The notes under the pieces: model-generated
Databases searched by the model: none
What the model was told of the DNA's origin: nothing
What the model saw: the letters and a program-made list of their open reading frames with translations, nothing else
Position numbers and translations under genes: made by a program
In this document: positions 8,924 to 16,638 of the stretch, piece after piece
How positions within the stretch are numbered: position 1 is the first letter of the stretch
Layout of the letters: each line of letters starts with the position of its first letter
Origin: Glutamicibacter sp. JC586
GTDB lineage: Bacteria; Actinomycetota; Actinomycetes; Actinomycetales; Micrococcaceae
DNA length: 64,000 nt
Assembly: GCF_009805585.1 (NCBI RefSeq)
Contig: NZ_VHIN01000017.1
Location: 1-64,000, forward strand
Direction: 5' to 3'

Positions 8924-8940
8924 GAGACTTCTCTCATGCA
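8919..8940 (-). terminator. Hairpin across the sixA stop codon
   Basis: TGCATGAGA/TCTCATGCA is a 9-bp perfect stem with a 4-base loop. It covers the sixA stop codon (8934-8936) and the ATG of the possible peptide (8921-8923). On the minus strand it is followed by CACTATTTTC, so it could end sixA transcription or, in a longer transcript, hide the peptide start. Confidence 0.5.
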
Positions 8941-9452
8941 GGCCGTGGCGCGATGAAGTGCGTAACCTTTGCATCTCGGGAATCCAAATGCGCGTACGGT
9001 TGTGTGGTCTCAAGCACCGTGGTGCCTAAGGTTGGATAGTCCATAGCCAGCTCGTACACCGATTCCTCGTCAGAATCGATCGATGCTAAGCGCATCGCCA
9101 GCTCTTGAAGCACGGGCTGGTGGCCGATCACTAGCAGGGTACTGACGGTGTCGGGCACCTCGTTGATGATGGAGCATAGTTGTGAGACGCCCGCGCCATA
9201 GATGCGCGAGTCCACATAGGGCGTTGGCCCCTTTTCACCCAGTTCTGAGAGAACCCAGGCGCAGGTCGAACGGGCTCGCAATGCGTCCGAACACAAGATG
9301 TAGTCCGGAATCAGATCGTTCTCAACAAGCCATGTTCCGGCCGATGGTGCCTCGCGGTGCCCCCGCGAAGCCAGTGGCCGCTCATGATCGCTCACGCCCA
9401 GGGGGAAGTCGGCTTTGGCGTGACGCATCAGGATGAGCTTTCGCGATTGCAT
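8934..9452 (-). CDS. SixA-type histidine phosphatase
   Basis: 172 residues from ATG 9452 (MQSRKLILMRHAKAD); GGGAAG lies 9 bases upstream, which favours this start over the ATG at 9461 that sits directly on it. The RHG-type active site is LMRHAKAD, with a second histidine in LLVIGHQPVLQE and an arginine in DALRARSTC. The family removes phosphate from phosphohistidine or small phosphoesters; SixA of E. coli acts on phosphotransfer proteins, but the target here is unknown. It lies downstream of the orphan winged-helix regulator, with a terminator hairpin between them. Confidence 0.85.
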   Translation of the reverse strand: MQSRKLILMRHAKADFPLGVSDHERPLASRGHREAPSAGTWLVENDLIPDYILCSDALRARSTCAWVLSELGEKGPTPYVDSRIYGAGVSQLCSIINEVPDTVSTLLVIGHQPVLQELAMRLASIDSDEESVYELAMDYPTLGTTVLETTQPYAHLDSRDAKVTHFIAPRPA

Positions 9453-9481
9453 GGTGTTCATCTTCCCAGCTTAAGACAGTA

Positions 9482-9515
9482 ATGGCGGGCAAACCGAATG
9501 TGGTTCGCCCGCCAT
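9482..9515 (-). terminator. Hairpin between the winged-helix gene and sixA
   Basis: ATGGCGGGC (9482-9490) pairs with GCCCGCCAT (9507-9515), and an inner AACC/GGTT extends the stem. It lies 30 bases after the stop of the regulator at 9545. On the minus strand only TACTGTCTT follows, so the T tract is weak. Confidence 0.6.
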
Positions 9516-9544
9516 CGCTGGTTGTCTCTTTCGAAATGCTCTCT

Positions 9545-10330
9545 TTAGATGGAGTATTCAGGCGCTGCCCAAACAACTACCTCTGGGTGCTCATAGAAGC
9601 GGTAGCCCTGGCCGCGTACGGTGCGTACCGTGTTAGCCAAGCGGCCCAACTTGGAACGCAGACGACGAATGTGAACGTCGATGGTGCGTTCGTTAGGCAC
9701 CTCTTCAGCATTGCGCCACAGGTTTTCTAGCAGTTCGTCTCGGCCCACGGTGCGGGTTCCGTTTTCAACTAGGAAGTTCAGTAGCTCAAATTCCTTGAAA
9801 GTCAGGTTCAAGGTCTCACCGTCTAGGTATACTTCGCGACGCGACAAGTCGATCAGTACACCCGATGGGCGTGGGGTGCTTGGGCGAGCTTCGGCGCGCG
9901 GACGACGCGAAACGGTTGGATCACCTAATGCCTGACGAACAACGTCGATTGGTTCACCCTGTGCGCTGGTTGGTGCCAGTGCAACTGCTGCGTGAGTCTG
10001 TGCCTGAGGAGACAGGGTGGCTAGGAAAGCGCGAACCTGGGTAGCCAGCTTGCCCAGCGAAGTTCCCTGCGCCTGAGCTGCCGTTTCGTCGAGTCCAACG
10101 TAGAGGACAAAACCGCGAGCGGAGGTATCTGCGGTGGCCGCACCAGTGGCCTGCACTGCAGTGGCGGTCGGCTGATGGGAAGTTTCGCGAGTTTCTGGGG
10201 TGTTGGAAACGGCTCGCAGTGGGCGATATCCCGCTGGTGCATAGTTACCAGCGGCCTGACGCTGTGCTGCAGCTGCGCGGTTCTGCGCATTGCGAATTGA
10301 AACGTGGACGTATCCGGATCCAGCCGACAT
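9545..10330 (-). CDS. Orphan OmpR-type winged-helix regulator without a receiver domain
   Basis: 261 residues, ATG at 10330 behind AGAGGAAAAT. The C-terminal 100 residues are an OmpR/PhoB DNA-binding domain (LNLTFKEFELLNFLVENGTRTV, core FKEFELLNFL; then NERTIDVHIRRLRSKLG and VRTVRGQGYRF). The N-terminal 150 residues are not a response-regulator receiver: they start GSGYVHVSIRN, pass through a low-complexity stretch and include FVLYVGLDETAAQAQGTSL. I recall this architecture as common in actinobacteria, but its signal is unknown to me. The large upstream region (10331-10926) separates it from a divergent two-component system. Confidence 0.85.
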   Translation of the reverse strand: MSAGSGYVHVSIRNAQNRAAAAQRQAAGNYAPAGYRPLRAVSNTPETRETSHQPTATAVQATGAATADTSARGFVLYVGLDETAAQAQGTSLGKLATQVRAFLATLSPQAQTHAAVALAPTSAQGEPIDVVRQALGDPTVSRRPRAEARPSTPRPSGVLIDLSRREVYLDGETLNLTFKEFELLNFLVENGTRTVGRDELLENLWRNAEEVPNERTIDVHIRRLRSKLGRLANTVRTVRGQGYRFYEHPEVVVWAAPEYSI

Positions 10331-10926
10331 AATATTTTCCTCTTATTAGTGCGAAGGCCAAGTGGTCTGGCGCTCGTGCTTCGGGTTTTGCTTGCGCTGT
10401 TCATGGCCTTCGTCCACGTTCAGCAGTTGGGTTTCCCGTCAGCGACAATCCAAATTTTCATCCTTCATGCCACCGACGCCGAGCATTCGATAACAAGTTG
10501 CATCGGCAAACCACGACTGTCCGTCGGGATGCGTTTTGCTGTTCTGCGCCGTACTCACACATCTAGTTTCCTCGTAACATTGTCAACTTGCAAGTAACAA
10601 ACTAGAGCAATGTCCACATTGTGAGACAAATACGCCCAAAGGTGATGTACACCACTTTAGGCATTTCTGGGTTATCTAAGCGCTTAACTACTCATTATGT
10701 TCAAGCATTTCTCTTGAATAGAACATACTGACTAGCCCATACAAGAGGGTGAATATTCATTCATGGCAACACGCTGTCCACACTTCAATCATTCGTCGAT
10801 CGTTCCCCTTGACCAAATTAAGTACTTCCGGTTAGCAGAAATCCTGCATAAACTCGACATACAGTCATAGCTGACGCACAGTAAAAACATATTCTCGCCC
10901 CAAGGCAATAGGAGACGCTGTTAAAC
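10331..10926. other. 596-bp non-coding region with several dyads
   Basis: No convincing gene on either strand. It separates the divergent winged-helix gene and response regulator. Dyads read by eye: ACTTGCAAGT (10586-10595), CAATGT/ACATTG with 2-base spacing (10608-10621), an imperfect 20-bp dyad centred on TGTACA (10639-10658), and two overlapping repeats TATGTTC/GAACATA (10696-10727) and TTCAAG/CTTGAA (10700-10718). A minus-strand TTGACA lies at 10581-10586. The stretch is more A+T-rich than the genes, consistent with complex regulation; a small RNA cannot be excluded. Confidence 0.6.
10809..10837 (+). promoter_or_regulatory. Candidate promoter of the response regulator operon
   Basis: TTGACC (10809-10814), a 17-bp spacer and TTAGCA (10832-10837), about 90 bases before the ATG at 10927. 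It matches the sigma-70 pattern moderately and is the best candidate I see on this side of the intergenic region. Confidence 0.4.
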
Positions 10927-11667
10927 ATGAATGATTCTCGGTTTTCACCTTCTCAGCTCCCCCGTCTCACCCACCCGGATGGCACGCCCATCAAAGTCCT
11001 CGTCGTCGACGACGAACCATCGTTGGCCGAACTAGTCTCCATGGGCACTCGTATGCTCGGCTGGGAAGCCACGATGGCGCACGACGGCCCAGAGGCTGTC
11101 GCTACGGCCCGCTCCCTGGCACCAGATGTATTGGTCTTGGACTGGATGTTGCCAGGTTTTGACGGTCCAGAAGTTCTACGCAAGGTCCGTACCCATTTCC
11201 CCGAAATTCCGGTCCTGTTCCTCACCGCTAAGGACGCCGTCGAAGATCGCATCGAAGGCCTGGGCGCTGGAGCCGATGACTACGTCGCCAAACCATTTAG
11301 CCTCGAAGAGGTATTGATCCGCCTGCACCGTCTGGTCGAGCGCTCCGGTGCCGCCGCTGCAGATACCGCGGAATTGGTGGTTGGCGACCTCATCTTGAAT
11401 ATGGACTCCCATGATGTCTCCCGCGCGGGACGCGAAATTTCCTTGACCGCCACCGAGTTTGATCTGCTCAGCTACCTAATGAGCAACGCACGACGAGTCG
11501 TTTCCAAATCTCAGATCCTCGATAACGTCTGGCACTATGACTTTGATGGTCAGGCCAACATCGTCGAGCTGTACATTTCCTACCTGCGCAAGAAGATCGA
11601 CGTTGACGCAGAGCCAATGATCCACACCGTACGTGGCGTGGGCTACGTACTGAAGCCGGCGGCATGA
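10927..11667 (+). CDS. OmpR-family response regulator
   Basis: 246 residues. A 20-residue N-terminal extension precedes the receiver (KVLVVDDEP; phosphoacceptor Asp72 in VLDWMLPG; Thr in LFLTAKD; Lys in YVAKPFS), then an OmpR winged-helix domain (LTATEFDLLSYLM, VELYISYLRKKID, IHTVRGVGYVL). It resembles actinobacterial TcrX/PrrA-like regulators. The stop overlaps the ATG of the sensor kinase (ATGA), so the pair is translationally coupled. The target genes are not known. The first possible targets to consider are its own promoter and the divergent winged-helix gene. Confidence 0.95.
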   Translation: MNDSRFSPSQLPRLTHPDGTPIKVLVVDDEPSLAELVSMGTRMLGWEATMAHDGPEAVATARSLAPDVLVLDWMLPGFDGPEVLRKVRTHFPEIPVLFLTAKDAVEDRIEGLGAGADDYVAKPFSLEEVLIRLHRLVERSGAAAADTAELVVGDLILNMDSHDVSRAGREISLTATEFDLLSYLMSNARRVVSKSQILDNVWHYDFDGQANIVELYISYLRKKIDVDAEPMIHTVRGVGYVLKPAA

Positions 11668-13190
11668 GTCGTTTCACCCCGAGCACCAAAGTCAGTTCGC
11701 CGCATTCTCTGCAGCGCAAGCTGCTACTGATTCTGCTCACCTCACTCACAGCCGTTTCCGTGTTGCTCGGTGTGCTTTACAACGCCGGCATGCGCCAAAC
11801 GTTGATGGACCAGCTCAACAGCCAACTACGGCTAACCACCGAGCGCGCACTAAACTACTCACAGGGCGCGCCGGCAGTGAATTCTCGACTTGACGCTCCC
11901 GGACAATCCGCTGGAACGCTGACCGCTCGCTTTGTTGACAAGTACGTTTTCAACGGTGGGGTGCTCGATGAACGCACCGGTGAGCTGCAACAGCTCAGTC
12001 AAGAAGATGCGATTCCAATGGTTGATCTGGAACTCAGCGACGTGCATGGGGAAGGAAAATTCCACCCCATCAGGGCCCATTTGACCGTTGGCGATTATTA
12101 TCTGGTCGCGGTCAAGGATTCAGGGTCCAATGGAATCCTGATTGTAGGTCTACCGCTACACAGCACCGATCTGGCCCTACGGGGCATGGCCTGGCTGACC
12201 TTATTCATCGCATTGATCCTAATTGCCGGAGCTGGTTTGGCCGGATCCTGGCTGATATCGCGTTCACTGGCCTCGCTCAAGCGCGTTGCGTCCGTCGCCG
12301 AATCGGTGGCCGCCGAAGATCTCGACTCCGGTAAAGTTGCTCTGACTCAGCGCGTGCCACAGGAAGATGCGGTGCCAGGGACCGAGGTCGGCAACGTTGG
12401 CAACGCACTGAACGCCATGATCAGCAACGTCTCTACGGCCCTAACCGCTCGCGAAAAGTCTCAGGCGCAGATGCGACAGTTTGTGGCCGATGCTTCCCAC
12501 GAGTTGCGCACCCCGTTGTCCTCGATTCGCGGCTACACCGAATTGCTCTCTGCCACCGAGCATTTCTCCCCGGACGGTCAGCGCTCGGTTGACCGAGTGC
12601 TGCAACAAAGTAGCCGCATGGGATCCCTTGTGGAGAATCTGTTGCTGTTGGCACGTTTAGACGAAGAAACTTCGTTCAAGCGCAACAACTTAGATTTGGG
12701 TGTGCTCACTGCGGACATTACCGAGGACTTTAAGCTCACCGCCAGCGACCATCAGTGGGAATTTGAATGTTTGGCTGAGCAGACCACGGTCTTCGCCGAT
12801 TCTGCGTCCCTGCGTCGGGTGATCACCAACCTGCTGGCCAACGCGCGCAAGCACACTTCGGCGGGCAATACCGTGACGGTGACCGTCGATCAGGACGATG
12901 AAACTGATGAAGCAATCCTCGAAGTGCGCGACACCGGGGAGGGCATCGCCGCCGAGTTCCTGCCCAAGGTTTTCGAACGTTTCACTCGTGCGGACACCGC
13001 ACGCTCCGGTTCAGATGGAACTACTGGCCTCGGCTTGCCGATTGCCAAGAGCATCGTGGAAGCCCACGGCGGCAGTATTTCGGTAACCTCAGAACCGGGC
13101 AATACCGTATTTGAAGTTCGCCTGCCGTTAGCGGACGATGATCTCGAAGACAAAAAAGACAGCGACGAAACAACGCAGGCCACGGTCTAA
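11664..13190 (+). CDS. Two-component sensor histidine kinase
   Basis: 508 residues. A first membrane segment (about 15-40), an extracytoplasmic sensor region of about 130 residues, a second membrane segment (about 173-196), a HAMP linker, a dimerisation domain with phosphoacceptor His279 in ADASHELRTPLSS, and a GHKL ATPase with N box (ITNLLANARKH), G1 (VRDTGEGI), F box (FERFTRAD) and G2 (GLGLPIAKS). All catalytic elements are present. It phosphorylates the regulator encoded immediately upstream. The sensor region has no motif I recognise. A strong hairpin whose loop contains the stop codon follows. Confidence 0.95.
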   Translation: MSRFTPSTKVSSPHSLQRKLLLILLTSLTAVSVLLGVLYNAGMRQTLMDQLNSQLRLTTERALNYSQGAPAVNSRLDAPGQSAGTLTARFVDKYVFNGGVLDERTGELQQLSQEDAIPMVDLELSDVHGEGKFHPIRAHLTVGDYYLVAVKDSGSNGILIVGLPLHSTDLALRGMAWLTLFIALILIAGAGLAGSWLISRSLASLKRVASVAESVAAEDLDSGKVALTQRVPQEDAVPGTEVGNVGNALNAMISNVSTALTAREKSQAQMRQFVADASHELRTPLSSIRGYTELLSATEHFSPDGQRSVDRVLQQSSRMGSLVENLLLLARLDEETSFKRNNLDLGVLTADITEDFKLTASDHQWEFECLAEQTTVFADSASLRRVITNLLANARKHTSAGNTVTVTVDQDDETDEAILEVRDTGEGIAAEFLPKVFERFTRADTARSGSDGTTGLGLPIAKSIVEAHGGSISVTSEPGNTVFEVRLPLADDDLEDKKDSDETTQATV

Positions 13191-13205
13191 CGACCGTGGC
13201 CTGCG
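13174..13205. terminator. Terminator between the sensor kinase and upp
   Basis: A 14-bp perfect stem (13174-13187 with 13192-13205, CGCAGGCCACGGTC and its complement) has a 4-base loop TAAC containing the kinase stop codon. It separates two convergent genes and could work in both directions, although neither side has a long T run. Confidence 0.75.
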
Positions 13206-13241
13206 GGCTACTGCTGAGATTTCACTACTGCTGAAAAGTAA

Positions 13242-13889
13242 TTAAGCGATAGGTGGGGTGACGCCGTACAGGCGATCGCCGGCATCTCCCAGACCTGGGA
13301 TGATGTACGACTTTTCGTTCAGCTTCTCATCCAGCGAAGCAAGCACGATGTGCACGCGATCGTCGCCGCCGTGGATTTCTTCCAGACGAGCAACGCCCTC
13401 GGGGGCAGCGATCAAGCAGATGCAGGTGACAGATTCGGCTCCACGATCGAAGATGAACTTGATCGCTTCAGCCAAGGTTCCACCGGTGGCAAGCATTGGG
13501 TCAAGAACGAATACCTGACGGCCGGTCAGATCGTTAGGCACGCGATCGGCGTAGGTGATGATGTCAAGGGTTTCTTCGTTGCGAGCCATGCCCAGGAAGC
13601 CAACCTCTGCGGTCGGAACCAGTCGGGTCATGCCTTCGAGCATGCCCAGTCCTGCGCGCAGGATGGGAACTACCAGCGGGGTCGGCTTGGCGATGGCGGT
13701 ACCGATGGTGGTGGCGACCGGGGTCTGAACTTCAACGCTTTCGGTGTTCACCTCACGAGTCGCCTCGTAGGCCAGCAGGGTGACCAGTTCGTCAGTGAGC
13801 TGACGGAAGATCGAAGACGGGGTGTTCTTATCTCGAAGAACCGAAACCTTGTGTGCCACCAATGGGTGGTCGACTACCTGTACGCGCAT
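13242..13889 (-). CDS. upp: Uracil phosphoribosyltransferase
   Basis: 215 residues from ATG 13889 ([14 protein letters not shown]), the usual Upp N terminus; the frame is open further upstream but those codons are not conserved in type. Upp converts uracil and PRPP to UMP in pyrimidine salvage. Motifs: [26 protein letters not shown] (PRPP binding) and the C-terminal [11 protein letters not shown] uracil loop. There is no Shine-Dalgarno; a TAGATT seven bases before the ATG could be a -10, which would make the mRNA leaderless. It is divergent from tadA, as is common in these bacteria. Confidence 0.95.
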   Translation of the reverse strand: MRVQVVDHPLVAHKVSVLRDKNTPSSIFRQLTDELVTLLAYEATREVNTESVEVQTPVATTIGTAIAKPTPLVVPILRAGLGMLEGMTRLVPTAEVGFLGMARNEETLDIITYADRVPNDLTGRQVFVLDPMLATGGTLAEAIKFIFDRGAESVTCICLIAAPEGVARLEEIHGGDDRVHIVLASLDEKLNEKSYIIPGLGDAGDRLYGVTPPIA

Positions 13890-14013
13890 AAATAGAAATC
13901 TATCAGCACCACTATCGCTGAATCGATAGAAATCCCCGATTTTCCGCACTTAAACGAGAATGATGTGCCCAAAGAAACAGGAAACGGGCACCAGCACGTA
14001 AAGTGAAAGCACT

Positions 14014-14490
14014 ATGGTGCACGAATACGATGCTTGGATGGACCTCGCGCTAGCCGAGGCACGCGCGGCGCTAGCCACCGATGATGTGCCGATCGGTGCC
14101 GTCATCGTCTCCCCTTCAGGGGAGGTTCTGGCAACCGGGCGCAATGAACGCGAAGCTATTAAGGACCCGACCGCCCATGCTGAAGTGGTCGCGATTCGCA
14201 ACGCGGTGCGCGCTCTGGAAGCCCGTGGCAAAGACGATGGCTGGCGACTTTCTGACTGCACCTTGGTGGTCACCCTCGAACCCTGCGCGATGTGCGCCGG
14301 TGCGATCGTGCTATCCCGAATTCCCAAACTTGTCTTTGGCGCTTGGGATGAAAAGGCTGGAGCTTGCGGTTCAGTATTCGACATTGTGCGAGAGCCACGC
14401 CTGAACCATTGGGTCGAGGTCTATTCGAGGGTCAAAGAGCAGGAATGCGCTGAACTCTTACGCACGTTCTTCCGCTCCAAACGTACCTAG
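14014..14490 (+). CDS. tadA: tRNA adenosine(34) deaminase
   Basis: 158 residues, the normal length. TadA converts adenosine-34 to inosine in the anticodon of tRNA-Arg(ACG). The zinc site is complete: HAEVVAIRNA (His and catalytic Glu) and PCAMCAGAI. The C terminus RVKEQECAELLRTFFR fits TadA rather than a free-base deaminase. It is followed by tRNA-Ser(CGA). Confidence 0.93.
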   Translation: MVHEYDAWMDLALAEARAALATDDVPIGAVIVSPSGEVLATGRNEREAIKDPTAHAEVVAIRNAVRALEARGKDDGWRLSDCTLVVTLEPCAMCAGAIVLSRIPKLVFGAWDEKAGACGSVFDIVREPRLNHWVEVYSRVKEQECAELLRTFFRSKRT

Positions 14491-14584
14491 TCACGTTCGT
14501 TGGTGTGTTTCGAGCCACTTAGCGCCGAATATCGGGTACTCGTTTTTGTATTCACCTTTAGTTCGGTATAGAGTTATCAGGTCT

Positions 14585-14675
14585 GGTGACGTGTCCGAGC
14601 GGCCGAAGGTGCAACACTCGAAATGTTGTGTACGGTAACCCCGTACCGTGGGTTCAAATCCCACCGTCACCGCCA
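14585..14675 (+). tRNA. tRNA-Ser (anticodon CGA)
   Basis: A complete cloverleaf with a long variable arm, the hallmark of class II tRNA-Ser. Acceptor stem GGTGACG/CGTCACC, anticodon stem CAACA/TGTTG with loop CTCGAAA (anticodon CGA at 14619-14621), T arm with GGTTCAAATCC, discriminator G and encoded CCA (14673-14675). A TATAGA at 14567-14572 is a plausible -10. It reads UCG codons. Confidence 0.97.
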
Positions 14676-14678
14676 ATG

Positions 14679-14713
14679 AAAACCCCGGAAATCCTTTGGA
14701 TTTCCGGGGTTTT
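14679..14713. terminator. Terminator after tRNA-Ser
   Basis: AAAACCCCGGAAAT pairs with ATTTCCGGGGTTTT around a short loop. A-rich on one side and T-rich on the other, it is a classic bidirectional factor-independent terminator serving the tRNA on plus and the GDPD gene (stop at 14738) on minus. Confidence 0.92.
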
Positions 14714-14737
14714 GCTTTGCCTGAACGCTGTTGGAAT

Positions 14738-15940
14738 TTAGTTAGAGAACAAGTCAGTGAGCTTGCCCTTGGCATCCCACAGCGCCAAGGAGTCTCCCCC
14801 GTTGTTCAGCACGCCGGAGCCATCAACGTAGAACGCTTCGTCGCTGTTGGTCCCTGGGCCGGAATAGACGCGAAGCTTTTGCCCCGGAGCCAGCTCGTAA
14901 CCTTCACCGATCTGCAACTTGTTGTTGGCTGCATCGCGAATCAGATAGCCGCTGACGTCGATGGTACGGCTGCCGGTGTTCTCCAAAATGACGTGTTCGC
15001 CAATTTCTGGGACCGTATCGTTGCCCGGAACGTCATTAACGGCCCCCGAAATCACGACTCCGTTGTTGGCGGGGAAGACTTTCTTACCGTCCAAGTGCCG
15101 GTCAATCTGCTGCGGGAAGTCACCGGTGATTCGCTCGACGCCCAGCGCCAACGCATCATCGACGACTTCTTCAGAGTCAACGGTATAGACACCTAGTCCT
15201 AATCCGGCGTCTTTCACACGTTGTGCACCAGCAGCGTCAAGAGTTCGGTAGCTGGTTCCGAACGCATCAGCATACGTTGCGTAGTGTTCCAGCTCCTGAG
15301 CCGAAGGAACTGTACCGGTTAGTTGCTGCAATGGAACTTCGGGAGCTAGCTGCGCAAAACGTTCATTGGATGCCGCGTCGAATCCGAGAACTTCGATCTT
15401 TCCTGCGTCGAGAAGTTCCTTCCACTCGGCGTCCTTGGCTAGTGCATCGGCGACGACCTGCTCGACGCCAGGTGACTTGGCTGGGTCCTTGATCTCGATG
15501 AACACACCCGTTTCACCGGTCAACGCCCCGGGAACATCATCAAATTGTGGAATCTTGGTGCCGACAAATTTTCCGGAGAAGTACGAACCTGCGTCGAGCT
15601 GCTGAAGTTCATCCCACGTAAATGAGGTGATGGGGTCGTTCGCTCGATCTGGGAACACATCTTCAACGTTGGTGGTGCGAGCTGGTGTGCCGTCATGGAA
15701 GATGAACGGCACACCATCTTTGGAAAGCTGAACATCGATTTCAACAAACTCTGCTCCGGACTGGCTTCCTGCCTTCAGAGCCGGGAGCGTGTTCTCCGGT
15801 GCTACACCGGCCGCCCCTCGATGTCCGATTACCAATGGAGAGGATTCAGCGGACTCGATGTTGGAGGCTAATGCTGGAGTGGATAATCCTGCAACCAAGC
15901 AGAGCGTCGCAGTACCCACAGTAATATTGCGCAGTTTCAT
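14738..15940 (-). CDS. Secreted glycerophosphodiester phosphodiesterase with C-terminal lamin-tail domain
   Basis: 400 residues, ATG at 15940 behind AGGAAGG. Signal peptide at 1-25 (TLCLVAGLSTPALAS). GDPD domain at about 35-285: IGHRGAAGVAPENT (catalytic His-Arg and Glu), EIDVQLSKDGVPFIFHD and FIEIKDP. It releases sn-glycerol 3-phosphate and an alcohol from glycerophosphodiesters outside the cell. Residues 290-400 are a beta-sandwich resembling lamin-tail (LTD) domains: HVILENTGSRTIDVSGYLI, then YELAPGQKLRVYSG and SLALWDAKG. The fusion may anchor the enzyme to a surface or to polymer; that is inference. Confidence 0.88.
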   Translation of the reverse strand: MKLRNITVGTATLCLVAGLSTPALASNIESAESSPLVIGHRGAAGVAPENTLPALKAGSQSGAEFVEIDVQLSKDGVPFIFHDGTPARTTNVEDVFPDRANDPITSFTWDELQQLDAGSYFSGKFVGTKIPQFDDVPGALTGETGVFIEIKDPAKSPGVEQVVADALAKDAEWKELLDAGKIEVLGFDAASNERFAQLAPEVPLQQLTGTVPSAQELEHYATYADAFGTSYRTLDAAGAQRVKDAGLGLGVYTVDSEEVVDDALALGVERITGDFPQQIDRHLDGKKVFPANNGVVISGAVNDVPGNDTVPEIGEHVILENTGSRTIDVSGYLIRDAANNKLQIGEGYELAPGQKLRVYSGPGTNSDEAFYVDGSGVLNNGGDSLALWDAKGKLTDLFSN

Positions 15941-16037
15941 GATGGCCTTCCTACGGCGTCATTAATGAACACCGGCCATACTTCCGCGCAGTAGTGGCTA
16001 CCAATTCAAGATCAGTTGAATCAGAGATTAATCTTAA

Positions 16038-16580
16038 CTACTCGATGTCGTGATCTTGGATCTGAGTTTCGAGATTCGTACCGTTAAGCTCCAGGTAAAT
16101 CTGACCTTCAGTGACTGAAACAGACATGGTGTTACGTCGCGTCAGGGCATGGACTGCATCATCAATAAAAGAAGACTCGAACGAGCGGAAACGGATATCT
16201 TCCGATTGGTGAATAGTCTTGCCCCGCCATGACGAAATCAATTTGGCAGGATCGCGGTGGGTGTAAATGGCGGTACGTTCTGCTCGCTTGCTGCCCAAAT
16301 GCAAGCGTTGAGCATCGGGTGCGCCGACTTCAATCCATGCCGTGATGAGTCCGGTTAGATCCTTGACGAGAATTGCAGGTTCATCTCCGGTGGACACACC
16401 GCCTGCAGAAAAAGTGATTCCTTCTTCATATTCCAAGCAGTAAGTGAGGACTCGGGTCACCATGTAGGCGTCGGTTTCGGAAGGGTGCTGAGCAACTCGA
16501 AGGGATAGATCCTCATAAACCCCGCGATCTACGTCAGCAAGTTGAATCTCAAAAGTGTGCATAGTCGCGCCAATAGCCAT
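16038..16580 (-). CDS. YaeQ family protein
   Basis: 180 residues from ATG 16580 (MAIGATMHTFEIQLADVDRG), the start matching YaeQ proteins; an ATG at 16604 is also in frame but adds eight atypical residues. YaeQ proteins adopt a PD-(D/E)xK nuclease-like fold of unsettled function. Visible conserved parts are HPSETDAYMVTRVLTYCLEY, WIEVGAPDAQRLHLGSK and the C-terminal IYLELNGTN. No operon partner; transcribed in the same direction as its neighbours. Confidence 0.85.
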   Translation of the reverse strand: MAIGATMHTFEIQLADVDRGVYEDLSLRVAQHPSETDAYMVTRVLTYCLEYEEGITFSAGGVSTGDEPAILVKDLTGLITAWIEVGAPDAQRLHLGSKRAERTAIYTHRDPAKLISSWRGKTIHQSEDIRFRSFESSFIDDAVHALTRRNTMSVSVTEGQIYLELNGTNLETQIQDHDIE

Positions 16581-16638
16581 AGTTATCGAGTTTACCGTGG
16601 GCATGAGCTTGCCAAGGCATGTTCAGTCACTGGTGAAG

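Noticed and set aside
10304-10597. A 97-codon plus-strand frame at the left end of the 10331-10926 region
   Set aside because: No Shine-Dalgarno, no recognisable domain, and it begins inside the divergent regulator; it looks like a chance frame.
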